Positions 8,048 to 16,130 of a stretch of 32,015 nucleotides of DNA are shown here, one piece after another. A program made the translations under genes and the position numbers. Origin of the DNA: Enterococcus raffinosus (lineage in GTDB: Bacteria; Bacillota; Bacilli; Lactobacillales; Enterococcaceae); NCBI RefSeq assembly GCF_018917525.1, contig NZ_JAHLOS010000048.1, forward strand, positions 1 through 32,015, read 5' to 3'. Position 1 is the first letter of the stretch. Each line of letters starts with the position of its first letter. Under the pieces are notes generated by a model. It was not told where the DNA came from. It made no database searches and saw only the letters and a list, made by a program, of their open reading frames with translations.

Positions 8048-9937
8048 ATGGCAAATATTGTGATAGGAACGGCTGGGCATATCGACCATGGAAAAACCAC
8101 GTTGATCAAAGCGCTGACGGGTATCGAAACGGACACGACGAGTGAAGAAAAAAAGCGCGGGATGTCGATCAACTTGGGATTTGCTTATTTGGATTTGCCG
8201 AATAAGAAGCGAGTCGGAATCGTGGATGTGCCGGGGCACGAAAAATTTATTAAAAACATGGTCGCTGGTTTGCCGGGGATTAATCTGGTTCTGCTGGTGA
8301 TTGATGCGGCGGAAGGGATCATGCCGCAAACAAAGGAACACATTGATATTTTAACGTTATTAGGGATTCGTGATTATTTGATCGTGTTGACCAAAGTAGA
8401 TACTGTTGACCCGGACTTGAAGGAATTAGTCGTGGACGACATTCGTGAACAATTAGCCGATACACCGTTAGCTGAAGCGGATTTAATCGAGACAGATGCG
8501 GTGACTGGCAAAGGAATCAAAGAACTGCTGGCCAAAATTCAAGAGCACTCAGAAGAAGCACAAGAACGTACAGCCAGCGGCTCTGCGCGGTTGAATGTGG
8601 ATCGGGTCTTTAGCGTAAAAGGTTTTGGGACGGTTGTTACAGGGACCTTATTAGATGGCTCCATCAATGCTGGGGATGATCTGTACCTTTATCCAAGCCA
8701 GAAAAAAACGCGAGTAAGAAACATTCAGGTTCATGAGACGGATGTGAAAAGCGCTCAGCCGGGGCAACGAACGGCTTTGAATTTGGCGAATATCGCCACG
8801 GATGAAATTCAACGAGGCGATGTCTTGTCAGTTTCAGAGAAGCTGGAGGACACCTGGATGTTAGATGTAAAAGTTACCTGTCTGCCTGAAGTAGAGGGCG
8901 GGATTGGTTTATGGGATCGCGTCCGCTTGCTGGTTGGTACGCGGGAAGTGATGGCACGAACAGTCCCATTAGGTGTTGACTGGATTGGTCCGGGAGAAGA
9001 CGGATTCCTACAACTGCGGCTGGAAGAGCAGGTAGCAGTAAAAGAGCGGGATCGCTTCATTTTACGAACCTATTCTCCAATGCATACAATTGCTGGGGGT
9101 GAGGTTTTAGATGCGGCACCACACAAACATCGTCGTTTCAAAGTAGAAATTCTGGAAAGCTTAAAGGCTAAAGAAGAGGGCAGCTTAGATGAACTAATCG
9201 CGGATTTCATGATTAATAAAAAGCAGCCGTTTACGAAAGAAAAAGAATTATTAGAATACTTAGGTGTGGGTAAAGAAGAGCTGCAGCCGATTTTAACGGA
9301 GATGTTAACAGAAGGTCGTGTAATTGAAACCAAGGTTGGCTATCTAGCTCAGACTAGCTATCAAAAATTGGTGGAGCAGGCAACCGAAATCTTGTCAGCC
9401 TATCATAAGCAATATCGGTTGCGCTATGGGATGCCTTTAGAGGAATTTCGTTCACGGATGCGGGGTGTTTTAACTGAAAAGGAAATTTCCGCGCTGATCC
9501 TGTTGCTGAAAGAGGATGTTGTCAAGGAAGCCAATGATAAAATTGCTTTAGTCGATTTCGAAGTAAGCTTTAACAAATACCAGCAAGCCGCGAAAGAAAA
9601 GATCGAACAGACACTTGCTAAAAATGGCTATACACCTGTTAAAAAAGAAGAATTATTCGACTTGGATAAGAATGCAGAGGAAGTTCTGGAAGCCTTAAAT
9701 GGCGACACAGTGGTCTTTTTAACGCATGAGTTTGTTCTATTGGGCAAGGTTTTTGACCAATCAGTGGGATTGATTCAAAAATATATTGCAGAGCACGGGC
9801 AAATGACGCTAGGAGATTTTCGCGATTTGACAGATTCCAGTCGTAAGTCCTCCATGCTGATTTTGGAATATATGGACAAGCAGGGAATTACAAAACGTGT
9901 GGAGAACTATCGTGTGCTAGGAGAGAAGGGAAAATAA
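8048..9937 (+). CDS. selB: Selenocysteine-specific translation elongation factor SelB
   Basis: SelB is a GTPase that brings Sec-tRNA(Sec) to UGA codons marked by a SECIS hairpin. The 629 aa protein has an EF-Tu-like G domain: G1 'GHIDHGKT' (10-17), G3 'DVPGH' (60-64) and G4 'TKVD' (115-118). Beta-barrel domains follow, including '[19 protein letters not shown]'. The C-terminal part of roughly 230 residues is the winged-helix region that binds SECIS RNA. Length is normal for bacterial SelB. It follows the DUF3343 gene by four bases, and its TAA directly abuts the next ATG, showing tight operon coupling. Confidence 0.97.
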   Translation: MANIVIGTAGHIDHGKTTLIKALTGIETDTTSEEKKRGMSINLGFAYLDLPNKKRVGIVDVPGHEKFIKNMVAGLPGINLVLLVIDAAEGIMPQTKEHIDILTLLGIRDYLIVLTKVDTVDPDLKELVVDDIREQLADTPLAEADLIETDAVTGKGIKELLAKIQEHSEEAQERTASGSARLNVDRVFSVKGFGTVVTGTLLDGSINAGDDLYLYPSQKKTRVRNIQVHETDVKSAQPGQRTALNLANIATDEIQRGDVLSVSEKLEDTWMLDVKVTCLPEVEGGIGLWDRVRLLVGTREVMARTVPLGVDWIGPGEDGFLQLRLEEQVAVKERDRFILRTYSPMHTIAGGEVLDAAPHKHRRFKVEILESLKAKEEGSLDELIADFMINKKQPFTKEKELLEYLGVGKEELQPILTEMLTEGRVIETKVGYLAQTSYQKLVEQATEILSAYHKQYRLRYGMPLEEFRSRMRGVLTEKEISALILLLKEDVVKEANDKIALVDFEVSFNKYQQAAKEKIEQTLAKNGYTPVKKEELFDLDKNAEEVLEALNGDTVVFLTHEFVLLGKVFDQSVGLIQKYIAEHGQMTLGDFRDLTDSSRKSSMLILEYMDKQGITKRVENYRVLGEKGK

Positions 9938-11062
9938 ATGGGCATTTATTTGGATAATGCCGCTACGACTGCTCAAAAACCGGCTGTCGTGGCAGAAGCG
10001 ATGACGATGATTTTATCAGGTGAATATGGCAATCCCTCTCGCGGTGCTCACGGTTACTCTCTCGCGGGCTATCGTGTGGCGGAAAATGCCCGTAATCAGC
10101 TGAAGGAGCTATTCAAAGCAGATAAACGGTATGAGGTCGCTTTTACAAATAACGCTACGGTCGCTCTAAATGAAGTTTTGAAGGGCTTGATTCAGACGGG
10201 AGATCATGTAATCACGACTGCTTGGGAGCATAATTCCGTTCTGCGGCCGCTGTATCAGCTGGAAGCCGCAGGTGCCAGCTTTGATGTTGTTTCTAGCGAA
10301 GCATTAACTGGTCGTCTTAACTATCAAGAATTTGCGAAAAAGCTTCGTCCCGAAACGAAGGCTGTGATTTGCAATCATGCGAGTAATGTTACCGGAAATC
10401 TACTGGAGCTAGAATGGGTCAAGGCGTTTTGCGCAAAACATAAGCTTTATTTGATTATTGATGTTTCGCAAACTGCCGGTGTAGTCCCTATTGATCTCAG
10501 TGATGGGAAAATAGCGGCTGTTTGTTTTACGGGACATAAATCACTCTATGGTCCGCAGGGAACAGGTGGAGTTTGTCTGCTAAAGGATCTGACTTTGGAG
10601 CCAGTGATCACAGGTGGCGATGGAATGCAGTCTTTTTCAAAGGTTCAGCCGAAAGAACTTCCTACCCTATTAGAAGCTGGAACTCTGAATATTCCTGGCT
10701 TAGCGGGTTTGGCCGCTAGTGTTCAGTGGGTAAAAGAAAAAGAAGAAAAAGCTGCATTGGGTGATTATTTTTATCAAGAGCTCAAAAAAATTGCTGGTCT
10801 AACGATTTACGGTGATTTCAGCGGTCCGCGAGTGGATGTTTTTTCGATCAATATCAAAGATGCGGAATCGGCAATCGTCAGCGATTTATTATGGGAAGAA
10901 TTTCAAATTGCGACCAGACCGGGGTATCATTGTGCGCCCTTAATGCACGAAGCATTGGGTACGGCTGATCGCGGGACGGTGCGTTTGTCGTTTTCGAGTT
11001 TTACCACTAAGGCTGAGGTTGACACAGTCTTAGCAGCATTACAAAATCTGGCGTTACGCTAA
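9938..11062 (+). CDS. Cysteine desulfurase family protein (EF2568 type, NifS-like)
   Basis: This PLP-dependent aminotransferase class V enzyme is predicted to remove sulfur or selenium from cysteine or selenocysteine. It has 374 residues. The PLP lysine is Lys201 in 'FTGHKSLYGPQGTGG', preceded by 'IIDVSQTAGV'; the catalytic cysteine candidate is Cys332 in 'RPGYHCAPLMHE'. This subgroup was defined from Enterococcus faecalis EF2568, itself in a selenium locus. The start codon immediately follows the selB stop. Context suggests that it releases selenium for SelD. Whether it prefers selenocysteine cannot be judged from sequence. It is not the housekeeping IscS or SufS, given its operon position. 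Confidence 0.9.
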   Translation: MGIYLDNAATTAQKPAVVAEAMTMILSGEYGNPSRGAHGYSLAGYRVAENARNQLKELFKADKRYEVAFTNNATVALNEVLKGLIQTGDHVITTAWEHNSVLRPLYQLEAAGASFDVVSSEALTGRLNYQEFAKKLRPETKAVICNHASNVTGNLLELEWVKAFCAKHKLYLIIDVSQTAGVVPIDLSDGKIAAVCFTGHKSLYGPQGTGGVCLLKDLTLEPVITGGDGMQSFSKVQPKELPTLLEAGTLNIPGLAGLAASVQWVKEKEEKAALGDYFYQELKKIAGLTIYGDFSGPRVDVFSINIKDAESAIVSDLLWEEFQIATRPGYHCAPLMHEALGTADRGTVRLSFSSFTTKAEVDTVLAALQNLALR

Positions 11063-11077
11063 GAAAGCAGGTGGCCT

Positions 11078-12454
11078 ATGTCAAAAGAGATTCAGAATAT
11101 TTTAGCAAGTTTGCCTTCTGTAGATGTTCTATTGAAGCAGATTGATCCAAGTTATCCTCATGGAAAAGCCAAAGAAGCTACGCAACAGGTTATTGCAAGT
11201 CTTCGAGAAGCAGTCGTTAACGGGACTAGAAAAACCGTGATTGACCAAAAAGAGGTCGTAGAACTGATTCACAAGCAGCTCGAAGAAAAACAATTTTCAC
11301 TACGACGCGTAATTAATGGGACCGGAACTGTAATCCATACGAATTTAGGGCGTTCTTCATTAAGCGAAAAAACACAAGAACAGCTCCTAGCAACCAGCTT
11401 TCATTACTCAAATCTAGAATTTGACTTAGAAAGTGGCAAGCGCGGGTCGCGTTATAGTCACCTAGTTTCAATCGTGAAGAAGCTCACAGGAGCCGAAGAT
11501 GTTCTGGTAGTAAATAATAATGCAGCAGCCGTACTACTCGTTTTAAGTACCTTAACACAAGAAAAAGAAGTCTTAGTTTCGCGAGGCGAGTTGGTGGAAA
11601 TTGGCGGAGCATTCCGCATTCCTGATGTAATTACGTCAAGCGGTGGCACGATCGTGGAGGTGGGTACGACCAACAAGACGCATTTAGCCGACTACGAAAA
11701 AGCCTTAACCGAAGAAACAGGTGCGATCTTGAAGGTACACACCAGTAATTATCGCATCGTTGGATTTACCGAAACACCAGTGTTAAATGATCTAGCAGAG
11801 CTGGCCCATGCCAAGAACTTACCATTGATTAATGATCTAGGCAGCGGGCTGTTGATGGATATGCGACCGTTTGGCTTGCCTTACGAACCCACAGTTAAGG
11901 AAGTTCTAGATCAGGGTTGTGACATTGTGACTTTCAGTGGAGACAAGCTATTAGGCGGTCCACAGGCGGGTATCATTGTTGGGAAAAAAGAATACATTGA
12001 CAAGATGAAGAAAAATCAATTATTGCGAGCTTTGCGTATCGATAAAATGACTTTAAGTGCACTGGAAGCAACGCTGTCTTTATATCTTGATGAAAAAGAA
12101 GCTTTAAAATCCGTGCCAACCTTACAAATGATCGGACAAAATGAGGAGGACTGCTTAGGTAAAGCAGCTGAACTAGCAGCGATGCTGCAATCAATCACTG
12201 AGCTAAGTGTGAAGATCGAAAAGGACAGTAGCAAAATCGGCGGCGGTTCTTACCCAGAACACTTATTGCCGACCTATGCTGTTGCTTTAAGCAGTAGTAA
12301 ATTCTCTGCGGATATGCTGCAAGAAAAACTGCGATTAGCTGCTACACCGATCATTAGCCGGATCAAGGATGATTGCAACTACTTGGATGTACGAACGATT
12401 GCGATAGAAGAATTCGCAGCAATTCAAGAAAGCTTGCAGGAAATTTTTAACTAA
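11078..12454 (+). CDS. selA: L-seryl-tRNA(Sec) selenium transferase
   Basis: SelA converts Ser-tRNA(Sec) to Sec-tRNA(Sec) with selenophosphate, using PLP. The 458 aa protein has the SelA hallmarks 'VINGTGTVIHTNLGRSSLS' near residue 85, 'FDLESGKRGSRYSH', 'RGELVEIGGAFRIP' and the PLP-binding lysine Lys290 in 'TFSGDKLLGGPQAGI'. Length is usual for bacterial SelA. It starts 15 bases after the desulfurase stop with AGGTGG as the ribosome site. Its presence with selB and selC shows selenocysteine incorporation, not only selenium cofactor or tRNA selenation as inferred for organisms with an orphan selD. Confidence 0.97.
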   Translation: MSKEIQNILASLPSVDVLLKQIDPSYPHGKAKEATQQVIASLREAVVNGTRKTVIDQKEVVELIHKQLEEKQFSLRRVINGTGTVIHTNLGRSSLSEKTQEQLLATSFHYSNLEFDLESGKRGSRYSHLVSIVKKLTGAEDVLVVNNNAAAVLLVLSTLTQEKEVLVSRGELVEIGGAFRIPDVITSSGGTIVEVGTTNKTHLADYEKALTEETGAILKVHTSNYRIVGFTETPVLNDLAELAHAKNLPLINDLGSGLLMDMRPFGLPYEPTVKEVLDQGCDIVTFSGDKLLGGPQAGIIVGKKEYIDKMKKNQLLRALRIDKMTLSALEATLSLYLDEKEALKSVPTLQMIGQNEEDCLGKAAELAAMLQSITELSVKIEKDSSKIGGGSYPEHLLPTYAVALSSSKFSADMLQEKLRLAATPIISRIKDDCNYLDVRTIAIEEFAAIQESLQEIFN

Positions 12455-12472
12455 AAGAAAGGAGCTGGGATT

Positions 12473-12973
12473 ATAGAACCACAGAAGCAATTAGTAGCCG
12501 TGTCTCATTGTGTTTTGAATCAAAATGCTGTGATTCACGGCTGGGAAAGAGCACGAGGAGCCTTCCCCTTTGCGATCGATTTGCTGCGCAGTGGGATTGC
12601 ACTGATACAGCTACCGTGTCCGGAGTTTATCGTCTTAGGTGGAGATCGTCCGCCAATGACCTATGAAGAATACCGTGATTTGCCTGATTATCGTCATCAA
12701 TGCCAGACAATGCTGCAGCCGATCATTCAGCAGATTCAAGCGTATCAAGCAGAAGGCTATCAATATCTTGGAATAATCGGCATCCATGAAAGCCCCAATT
12801 GTTCCATCAGCGGGCAACGAGGCGTCTTAATGGAAGAGTTTTTCGCAGAATGTCAGCAGGCCAAAATCGGTACAAATTATTTGGAGGTGCCCACGTTTTA
12901 CAGTGAAGAGGATCAAGGAAATTTTGATAAACAGTTGCAACGTTTTTTAGAGAAAGGACTAGACAATGAATAG
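12473..12973 (+). CDS. TudS-related putative desulfidase (CD3072 family), likely non-ATG start
   Basis: The protein resembles the CD3072 family, related to the thiouracil desulfidase TudS (DUF523-like). Conserved cysteines are visible at 'VSHCVLNQNAV' (Cys13), 'LPCPEF' (Cys49) and 'IHESPNCSI' (Cys110), the three-cysteine pattern expected to hold an iron-sulfur cluster. No ATG, GTG or TTG lies at the right place: the first standard start, GTG 12500, has no ribosome site and cuts into the conserved region. AAAGGAG (12458-12464) points to ATA 12473 (8-base spacing) or ATT 12470, giving about 166 aa. The gene overlaps the ECF S-component gene by 8 bases. Its substrate is unknown; a sulfur- or selenium-containing small molecule is inferred. 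Confidence 0.75.
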   Translation: MEPQKQLVAVSHCVLNQNAVIHGWERARGAFPFAIDLLRSGIALIQLPCPEFIVLGGDRPPMTYEEYRDLPDYRHQCQTMLQPIIQQIQAYQAEGYQYLGIIGIHESPNCSISGQRGVLMEEFFAECQQAKIGTNYLEVPTFYSEEDQGNFDKQLQRFLEKGLDNE

Positions 12974-13511
12974 TAAAGCAAAAGTGATCGCGATGTGTGC
13001 CATCGCGGTAGGATTAAATGTGGTATTGGGAGAAGCAGTGTCGATGATGCGGATTCCATTGTTGTTCTTAGATACGATGGGGACGATTTTTATCGCGGCC
13101 AATTTTGGAATGGGCTATGGCATTTTAACCGGTGTGACCACTAACTTATTGATGGGGCTGATCGGCGGAGTGACGGCGATTCCTTTCGCATTAGTGAATG
13201 TGGCTGTCGCGATTATCGTCGCCTTATTAGCGAAAAATGGTTTTGGTTTTGGGAAAGCAGTGATCGCGGGTCTATTGTTAGCTTTTATTTGTCCGATGAT
13301 TGGCGCGCCAATTCGACTGGCCCTGTTTGGTGGCTTTACTGGATCAGGAACGGATGTCGTCATCATGGCATTGCGAGCGTCTGGTAAGGAAATGATCTCT
13401 GCAACGTATTGGGGTGCCGTAACCGGTAATCTAGTGGATAAAATTGTTTCTTGTCTGTTAGTGGCTTGGTTTATTAAGCTGCCGCAGATGAAACGTTTCG
13501 CCGTAAAATGA
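12966..13511 (+). CDS. ECF transporter S component (CD3073 family)
   Basis: This is a 181 aa hydrophobic protein with about five or six membrane spans and a short charged tail, matching the substrate-binding (S) component of energy-coupling factor importers. It resembles the family named after C. difficile CD3073, which accompanies the CD3072/TudS-like gene in selenium loci. No EcfA or EcfT subunits are encoded nearby, so it would use the shared housekeeping energising module. It overlaps the preceding gene by 8 bases and is the last gene of the selenium operon. A selenium or sulfur compound is the obvious candidate substrate, but that is inference from context. Confidence 0.82.
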   Translation: MNSKAKVIAMCAIAVGLNVVLGEAVSMMRIPLLFLDTMGTIFIAANFGMGYGILTGVTTNLLMGLIGGVTAIPFALVNVAVAIIVALLAKNGFGFGKAVIAGLLLAFICPMIGAPIRLALFGGFTGSGTDVVIMALRASGKEMISATYWGAVTGNLVDKIVSCLLVAWFIKLPQMKRFAVK

Positions 13512-13527
13512 GCATGAACAGCTTCTA

Positions 13528-13546
13528 AGACTAAGGTGCTTAGTCT
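13528..13546 (+). other. Perfect 8-bp hairpin after the selenium operon
   Basis: AGACTAAG and CTTAGTCT pair perfectly around the 3-base loop GTG, 16 bases after the ECF stop codon. It has no T run, so it is not a terminator itself. It may stabilise the 3' end of the transcript. Confidence 0.5.
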
Positions 13547-13561
13547 GGAAATCTTAAAGTG

Positions 13562-13605
13562 AGCTAGAATCAACGGGAACAATGTTGAGGTTAGCTTATT
13601 TTTTT
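13562..13605 (+). terminator. Terminator of the selenium operon
   Basis: AGCTA and TCAAC pair with GTTGA and TAGCT across an internal loop of 2-3 bases; a run of seven Ts follows. Confidence 0.8.
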
Positions 13606-13623
13606 GTCAATAAAAGCAATTCT

Positions 13624-13651
13624 TTGCGATCGTTTTCAATTATGCTATTCT
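13624..13651 (+). promoter_or_regulatory. Candidate promoter of the ABC-F leader
   Basis: TTGCGA (13624-13629) and TATTCT (13646-13651) are 16 bases apart, each a partial match. They lie about 30 bases before the strong ribosome site of the leader ORF. Confidence 0.4.
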
Positions 13652-13686
13652 ATAGGTAATCAATTGTTGAGAGGAGGAATTTACAC

Positions 13687-13824
13687 ATGGTCTGTATGTC
13701 AAAAATAACGATGAATCAAGATAGTCTGCGATTTCATATCAGCTTTTGTCATACACTTACCTTTAAATTAGTGTTCGAGGGAGAAGTTTGTCTAAAAACA
13801 CCTAAATTTAAAGAAAATGCATGA
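13687..13824 (+). CDS. Leader peptide (45 aa) of the ABC-F gene
   Basis: This short upstream ORF is preceded by an excellent ribosome site (GAGAGGAGG at 13670-13678) and begins ATG GTC TGT. It encodes 45 residues rich in Ser, Thr, Phe and Lys with three cysteines, and I recognise no domain. Its stop codon TGA (13822-13824) lies inside the left arm of the antiterminator stem described in the next entry. This is the arrangement expected of a ribosome-sensing attenuator: slow or stalled translation here would change the folding of the downstream RNA. Antibiotic-resistance ABC-F genes such as vmlR and lsa are often preceded by such leaders. Confidence 0.6.
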   Translation: MVCMSKITMNQDSLRFHISFCHTLTFKLVFEGEVCLKTPKFKENA

Positions 13825-13925
13825 CCATGTGGCAAAATCCTGATTTTTTGGAATTTTAAATAATAACAAGGTCATGTTTGGTTTGTCCATTCATGATCTT
13901 ATTTGTTTTTCTCATGGTCTTGCCA
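13820..13925 (+). promoter_or_regulatory. Transcription attenuator with competing stems
   Basis: Mutually exclusive pairings are visible. CATGACC (13820-13826) can pair with GGTCATG (13870-13876). The same GGTCATG can instead pair with CATGATC (13892-13898), forming a stem followed by TTATTTGTTTTT, a terminator. A third option pairs GACCATG (13823-13829) and TGGCA (13830-13834) with CATGGTC (13913-13919) and TGCCA (13921-13925), right before the AAGGAG of the ABC-F gene. The first stem contains the leader stop codon, so a ribosome in the leader would decide between terminator and read-through. The pairings are seen; the switching is inferred. Confidence 0.68.
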
Positions 13926-13941
13926 AAAGGAGACGAAGAGA

Positions 13942-15513
13942 ATGCTGATTCAAGTAAATAATATTACGAAAAATTTTAGTACAGTACCTGTTTTTAAAGA
14001 TTTGACGTTGACCATCAATATGGGTGACAAAATTGGGTTAGTTGGAATGAACGGCTGTGGTAAGAGTACGTTATTGCGAATTTTAACTGGCGAAGAAGGA
14101 GTTAACCAAGGAACTGTTGCTCGGAAAAAAGGGTTAACAATTGGGTATATCCCACAAAAATTGATGACGACAGATGAACCGGTTAAAGATTATCTGCTTA
14201 GCAGTTTTGAAGAAATCGGACATTTACGCAAAAAGCTGCAGCGGCTTGAGGTTGCCATGACTGCCCCTGAAGCAGATGTTGACAGGCTTTTGGTACAGTA
14301 CGGTCGTTTACAAGAGAGTTATGACGCTGCTGGTGGTTATACTTTGGAAGATCGGCTATCTAACACGCTAAAAGGGTTAGGCATTGCAGACAAACTGGAG
14401 GTGCCACTTTCCACATTGAGTGGAGGACAGCGGATTCGTGTAGAATTGGCGCGGGTCCTTACAGATCAGGCAGATGTCTTGCTGTTAGATGAACCGACCA
14501 ATCATTTGGATGTAGAGGGAATCAATTGGCTGGAAAATTATTTAAGTCACAGTAAGCAAGCATACTTAGTGATTTCTCATGACCGCGAATTTTTAGACAA
14601 TGTTGTTAATCAGATGATCGAGATTGAAGGAGAACAGGCTATCAGCTATCCTGGAAACTATAGCAAGTTCGCACAGCTTAAACGAGAACGAATCGCTTTA
14701 TTGCAAAAGAATTTTGCTTTGCAGCAAAAAGAAATCCTGCGGCTGCAACGAATGAGTCGACGCTATCGTCAATGGGGTAAGGAAGCAGATAATGAGGATT
14801 TTTTCCGTAAAGCAAAAGAAATCGAACGTCGAATCGAGAAATTAAAGCGAACCTTAGTAAAACCGCCAGAGTCTGGTAAAAAGCGTTTGAAGCAAGTTCC
14901 GCAGGCGAATCGTTCGGGTAAAGAAGTTTTAAGCGCAAAAGGGATTGGCAAGTTGGCTGGTGATCAACTGCTTTTTACGGATGCTGATTTTATGATTTAT
15001 CGACAGGAACGATTGGCATTAATGGGAACGAATGGTAGTGGGAAGACGACATTGATTCGTTGCTTGCTGGGAAAGGATACCTTAGATGAAGGAATTATTG
15101 AGTTAGGTTCCAGCGTAAAAATTGGCTATCTGCCGCAAAAACTAGCATTTGATCAACCGACACAGCGAATCTTAGCCTATGTTCGAGTGTTTTTAACCGA
15201 CGAACAGAAGGCACGACAAGCGTTGGCGCATTTCGGCTTCTTTGCCGAAGATGTAGCAAAACGGATTCAGGATCTTTCCGGCGGAGAGCAGATGCGGTTG
15301 TATCTATTGACATTGCTACAGCAGAAAATTAATTTTCTGATTTTAGATGAACCGACAAATCATTTAGATATCGAGAGTAAAGAAGAGCTGGAGGACATTT
15401 TAGCAGATTACAGTGAGACATTGCTGGTGGTCTCTCATGATCGCTTTTTTTTAAAAAAAGTCACCCATGGCCAATTAGTGATCGAAGATGAAACTATCAA
15501 AAGAAAGAACTAA
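13942..15513 (+). CDS. ABC-F family ribosome-associated ATPase, probable antibiotic-resistance type
   Basis: This 523 aa protein has two ABC ATPase domains and no membrane segment: Walker A 'GMNGCGKST' (35-43) and 'GTNGSGKTT', signatures 'LSGGQR' and 'LSGGEQ', and two 'DEPTNHLD' Walker B boxes. A charged linker lies between the domains, the part that enters the ribosome in ABC-F proteins. Such proteins dislodge antibiotics from, or assist, the ribosome. Antibiotic protection is suggested by the leader peptide and attenuator upstream and by the single-gene transcript. Housekeeping relatives (Uup, EttA-like) usually lack such leaders. The drug range cannot be read from the sequence. The start is ATG 13942 with AAGGAG at 13926-13931; an in-frame ATG at 13903 lies in the attenuator. 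Confidence 0.88.
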   Translation: MLIQVNNITKNFSTVPVFKDLTLTINMGDKIGLVGMNGCGKSTLLRILTGEEGVNQGTVARKKGLTIGYIPQKLMTTDEPVKDYLLSSFEEIGHLRKKLQRLEVAMTAPEADVDRLLVQYGRLQESYDAAGGYTLEDRLSNTLKGLGIADKLEVPLSTLSGGQRIRVELARVLTDQADVLLLDEPTNHLDVEGINWLENYLSHSKQAYLVISHDREFLDNVVNQMIEIEGEQAISYPGNYSKFAQLKRERIALLQKNFALQQKEILRLQRMSRRYRQWGKEADNEDFFRKAKEIERRIEKLKRTLVKPPESGKKRLKQVPQANRSGKEVLSAKGIGKLAGDQLLFTDADFMIYRQERLALMGTNGSGKTTLIRCLLGKDTLDEGIIELGSSVKIGYLPQKLAFDQPTQRILAYVRVFLTDEQKARQALAHFGFFAEDVAKRIQDLSGGEQMRLYLLTLLQQKINFLILDEPTNHLDIESKEELEDILADYSETLLVVSHDRFFLKKVTHGQLVIEDETIKRKN

Positions 15514-15526
15514 GATTAATTTTTAC

Positions 15527-15569
15527 AAAAAGCTGGTATCAACGAAGAAGTTGTTACCAGCTTTTTTTT
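15527..15569 (+). terminator. Terminator of the ABC-F gene
   Basis: AGCTGGTA pairs with TACCAGCT, extended inward by CAAC/GTTG, followed by eight Ts. Confidence 0.92.
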
Positions 15570-15677
15570 CAAAAATCAAAATGACAAAAATGTTAGGTGT
15601 TTTTAGGAGGTTTCAATGGTTGGATTTCTGGAATTTTTGTATAGTTGCTCTAGAAATTAAAAAAGGAGCAATCAGTT

Positions 15678-16037
15678 ATGAAAAAATTTTTAATCGGTTT
15701 AGTTAGTTTAATTGTTATCGCCTTTGTAGGCTTACAAATAGCAGATAAAGTCGTCAAAGGTGGAGATGAGTATTTTGTCCAGATTACGACAGATGGTCAA
15801 CGTGTGGAAGAAAAAGATGATAGCGGCAATAAGTACGTTGATTACAAATACTCATTGCCAGGTTATGACAAAGAAGGAAATAAAAAAGAGTTAGATTTTA
15901 ATGCAACAAAAGATCGTCCGTTACGCCGTGAAGCGTTTCTTAAAGTTACTTGGAACGAGAAAAAAGGGGTGACTTCCTATGAAGAGGTTCAGCAAAAAGA
16001 TCTACCCAAAAAAGCCGCGGATAAATTAGGTGTTTAA
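15678..16037 (+). CDS. YxeA family secreted or membrane-anchored protein
   Basis: This 119 aa protein starts with a Lys-rich N-terminus and a hydrophobic stretch, 'FLIGLVSLIVIAFVGLQIA', a signal peptide or anchor. The remaining domain has the YxeA (DUF1093) pattern, with 'YFVQITTDGQRVEEKDDSG', a conserved 'YKYSLPGYDKEGN' and a C-terminal 'LPKKAADKLGV'. AAAGGAG precedes ATG 15678. In Bacillus subtilis, yxeA lies beside the yxdLM ABC transporter; here it precedes an equivalent ATPase and permease pair, about 90 bases upstream. Its function is unknown; an accessory of a peptide-sensing or peptide-resistance transporter is the likely reading. Confidence 0.82.
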   Translation: MKKFLIGLVSLIVIAFVGLQIADKVVKGGDEYFVQITTDGQRVEEKDDSGNKYVDYKYSLPGYDKEGNKKELDFNATKDRPLRREAFLKVTWNEKKGVTSYEEVQQKDLPKKAADKLGV

Positions 16038-16086
16038 TTTAACCTTGACTGTTGTATTGAGGAATGAGACACGATGAGAGGCTGGG

Positions 16087-16105
16087 TCATGAAAAATGAC
16101 CCTCT
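16087..16105 (+). other. Intercistronic hairpin before the ABC ATPase
   Basis: GGTCAT and ATGACC pair around the GAAAA loop, with a further AGAG/TCTT closure across a bulge. It ends about 10 bases before the GAGGAG ribosome site of the ATPase and has no T run. It may modulate translation or protect the RNA between yxeA-like and ATPase genes. Confidence 0.4.
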
Positions 16106-16130
16106 TAGTCTAATTACGAGGAGTGGAAAT

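Noticed and set aside
13528-13546. Hairpin after the ECF gene considered as a SECIS element
   Set aside because: It has no in-frame TGA just upstream that continues a conserved reading frame; bacterial SECIS lies within the coding region directly after the UGA.
13115-13582. Long minus-strand open frame (155 codons) opposite the ECF S-component gene
   Set aside because: It is a mirror of the hydrophobic gene on the plus strand, has no ribosome site and runs through the selenium-operon terminator.
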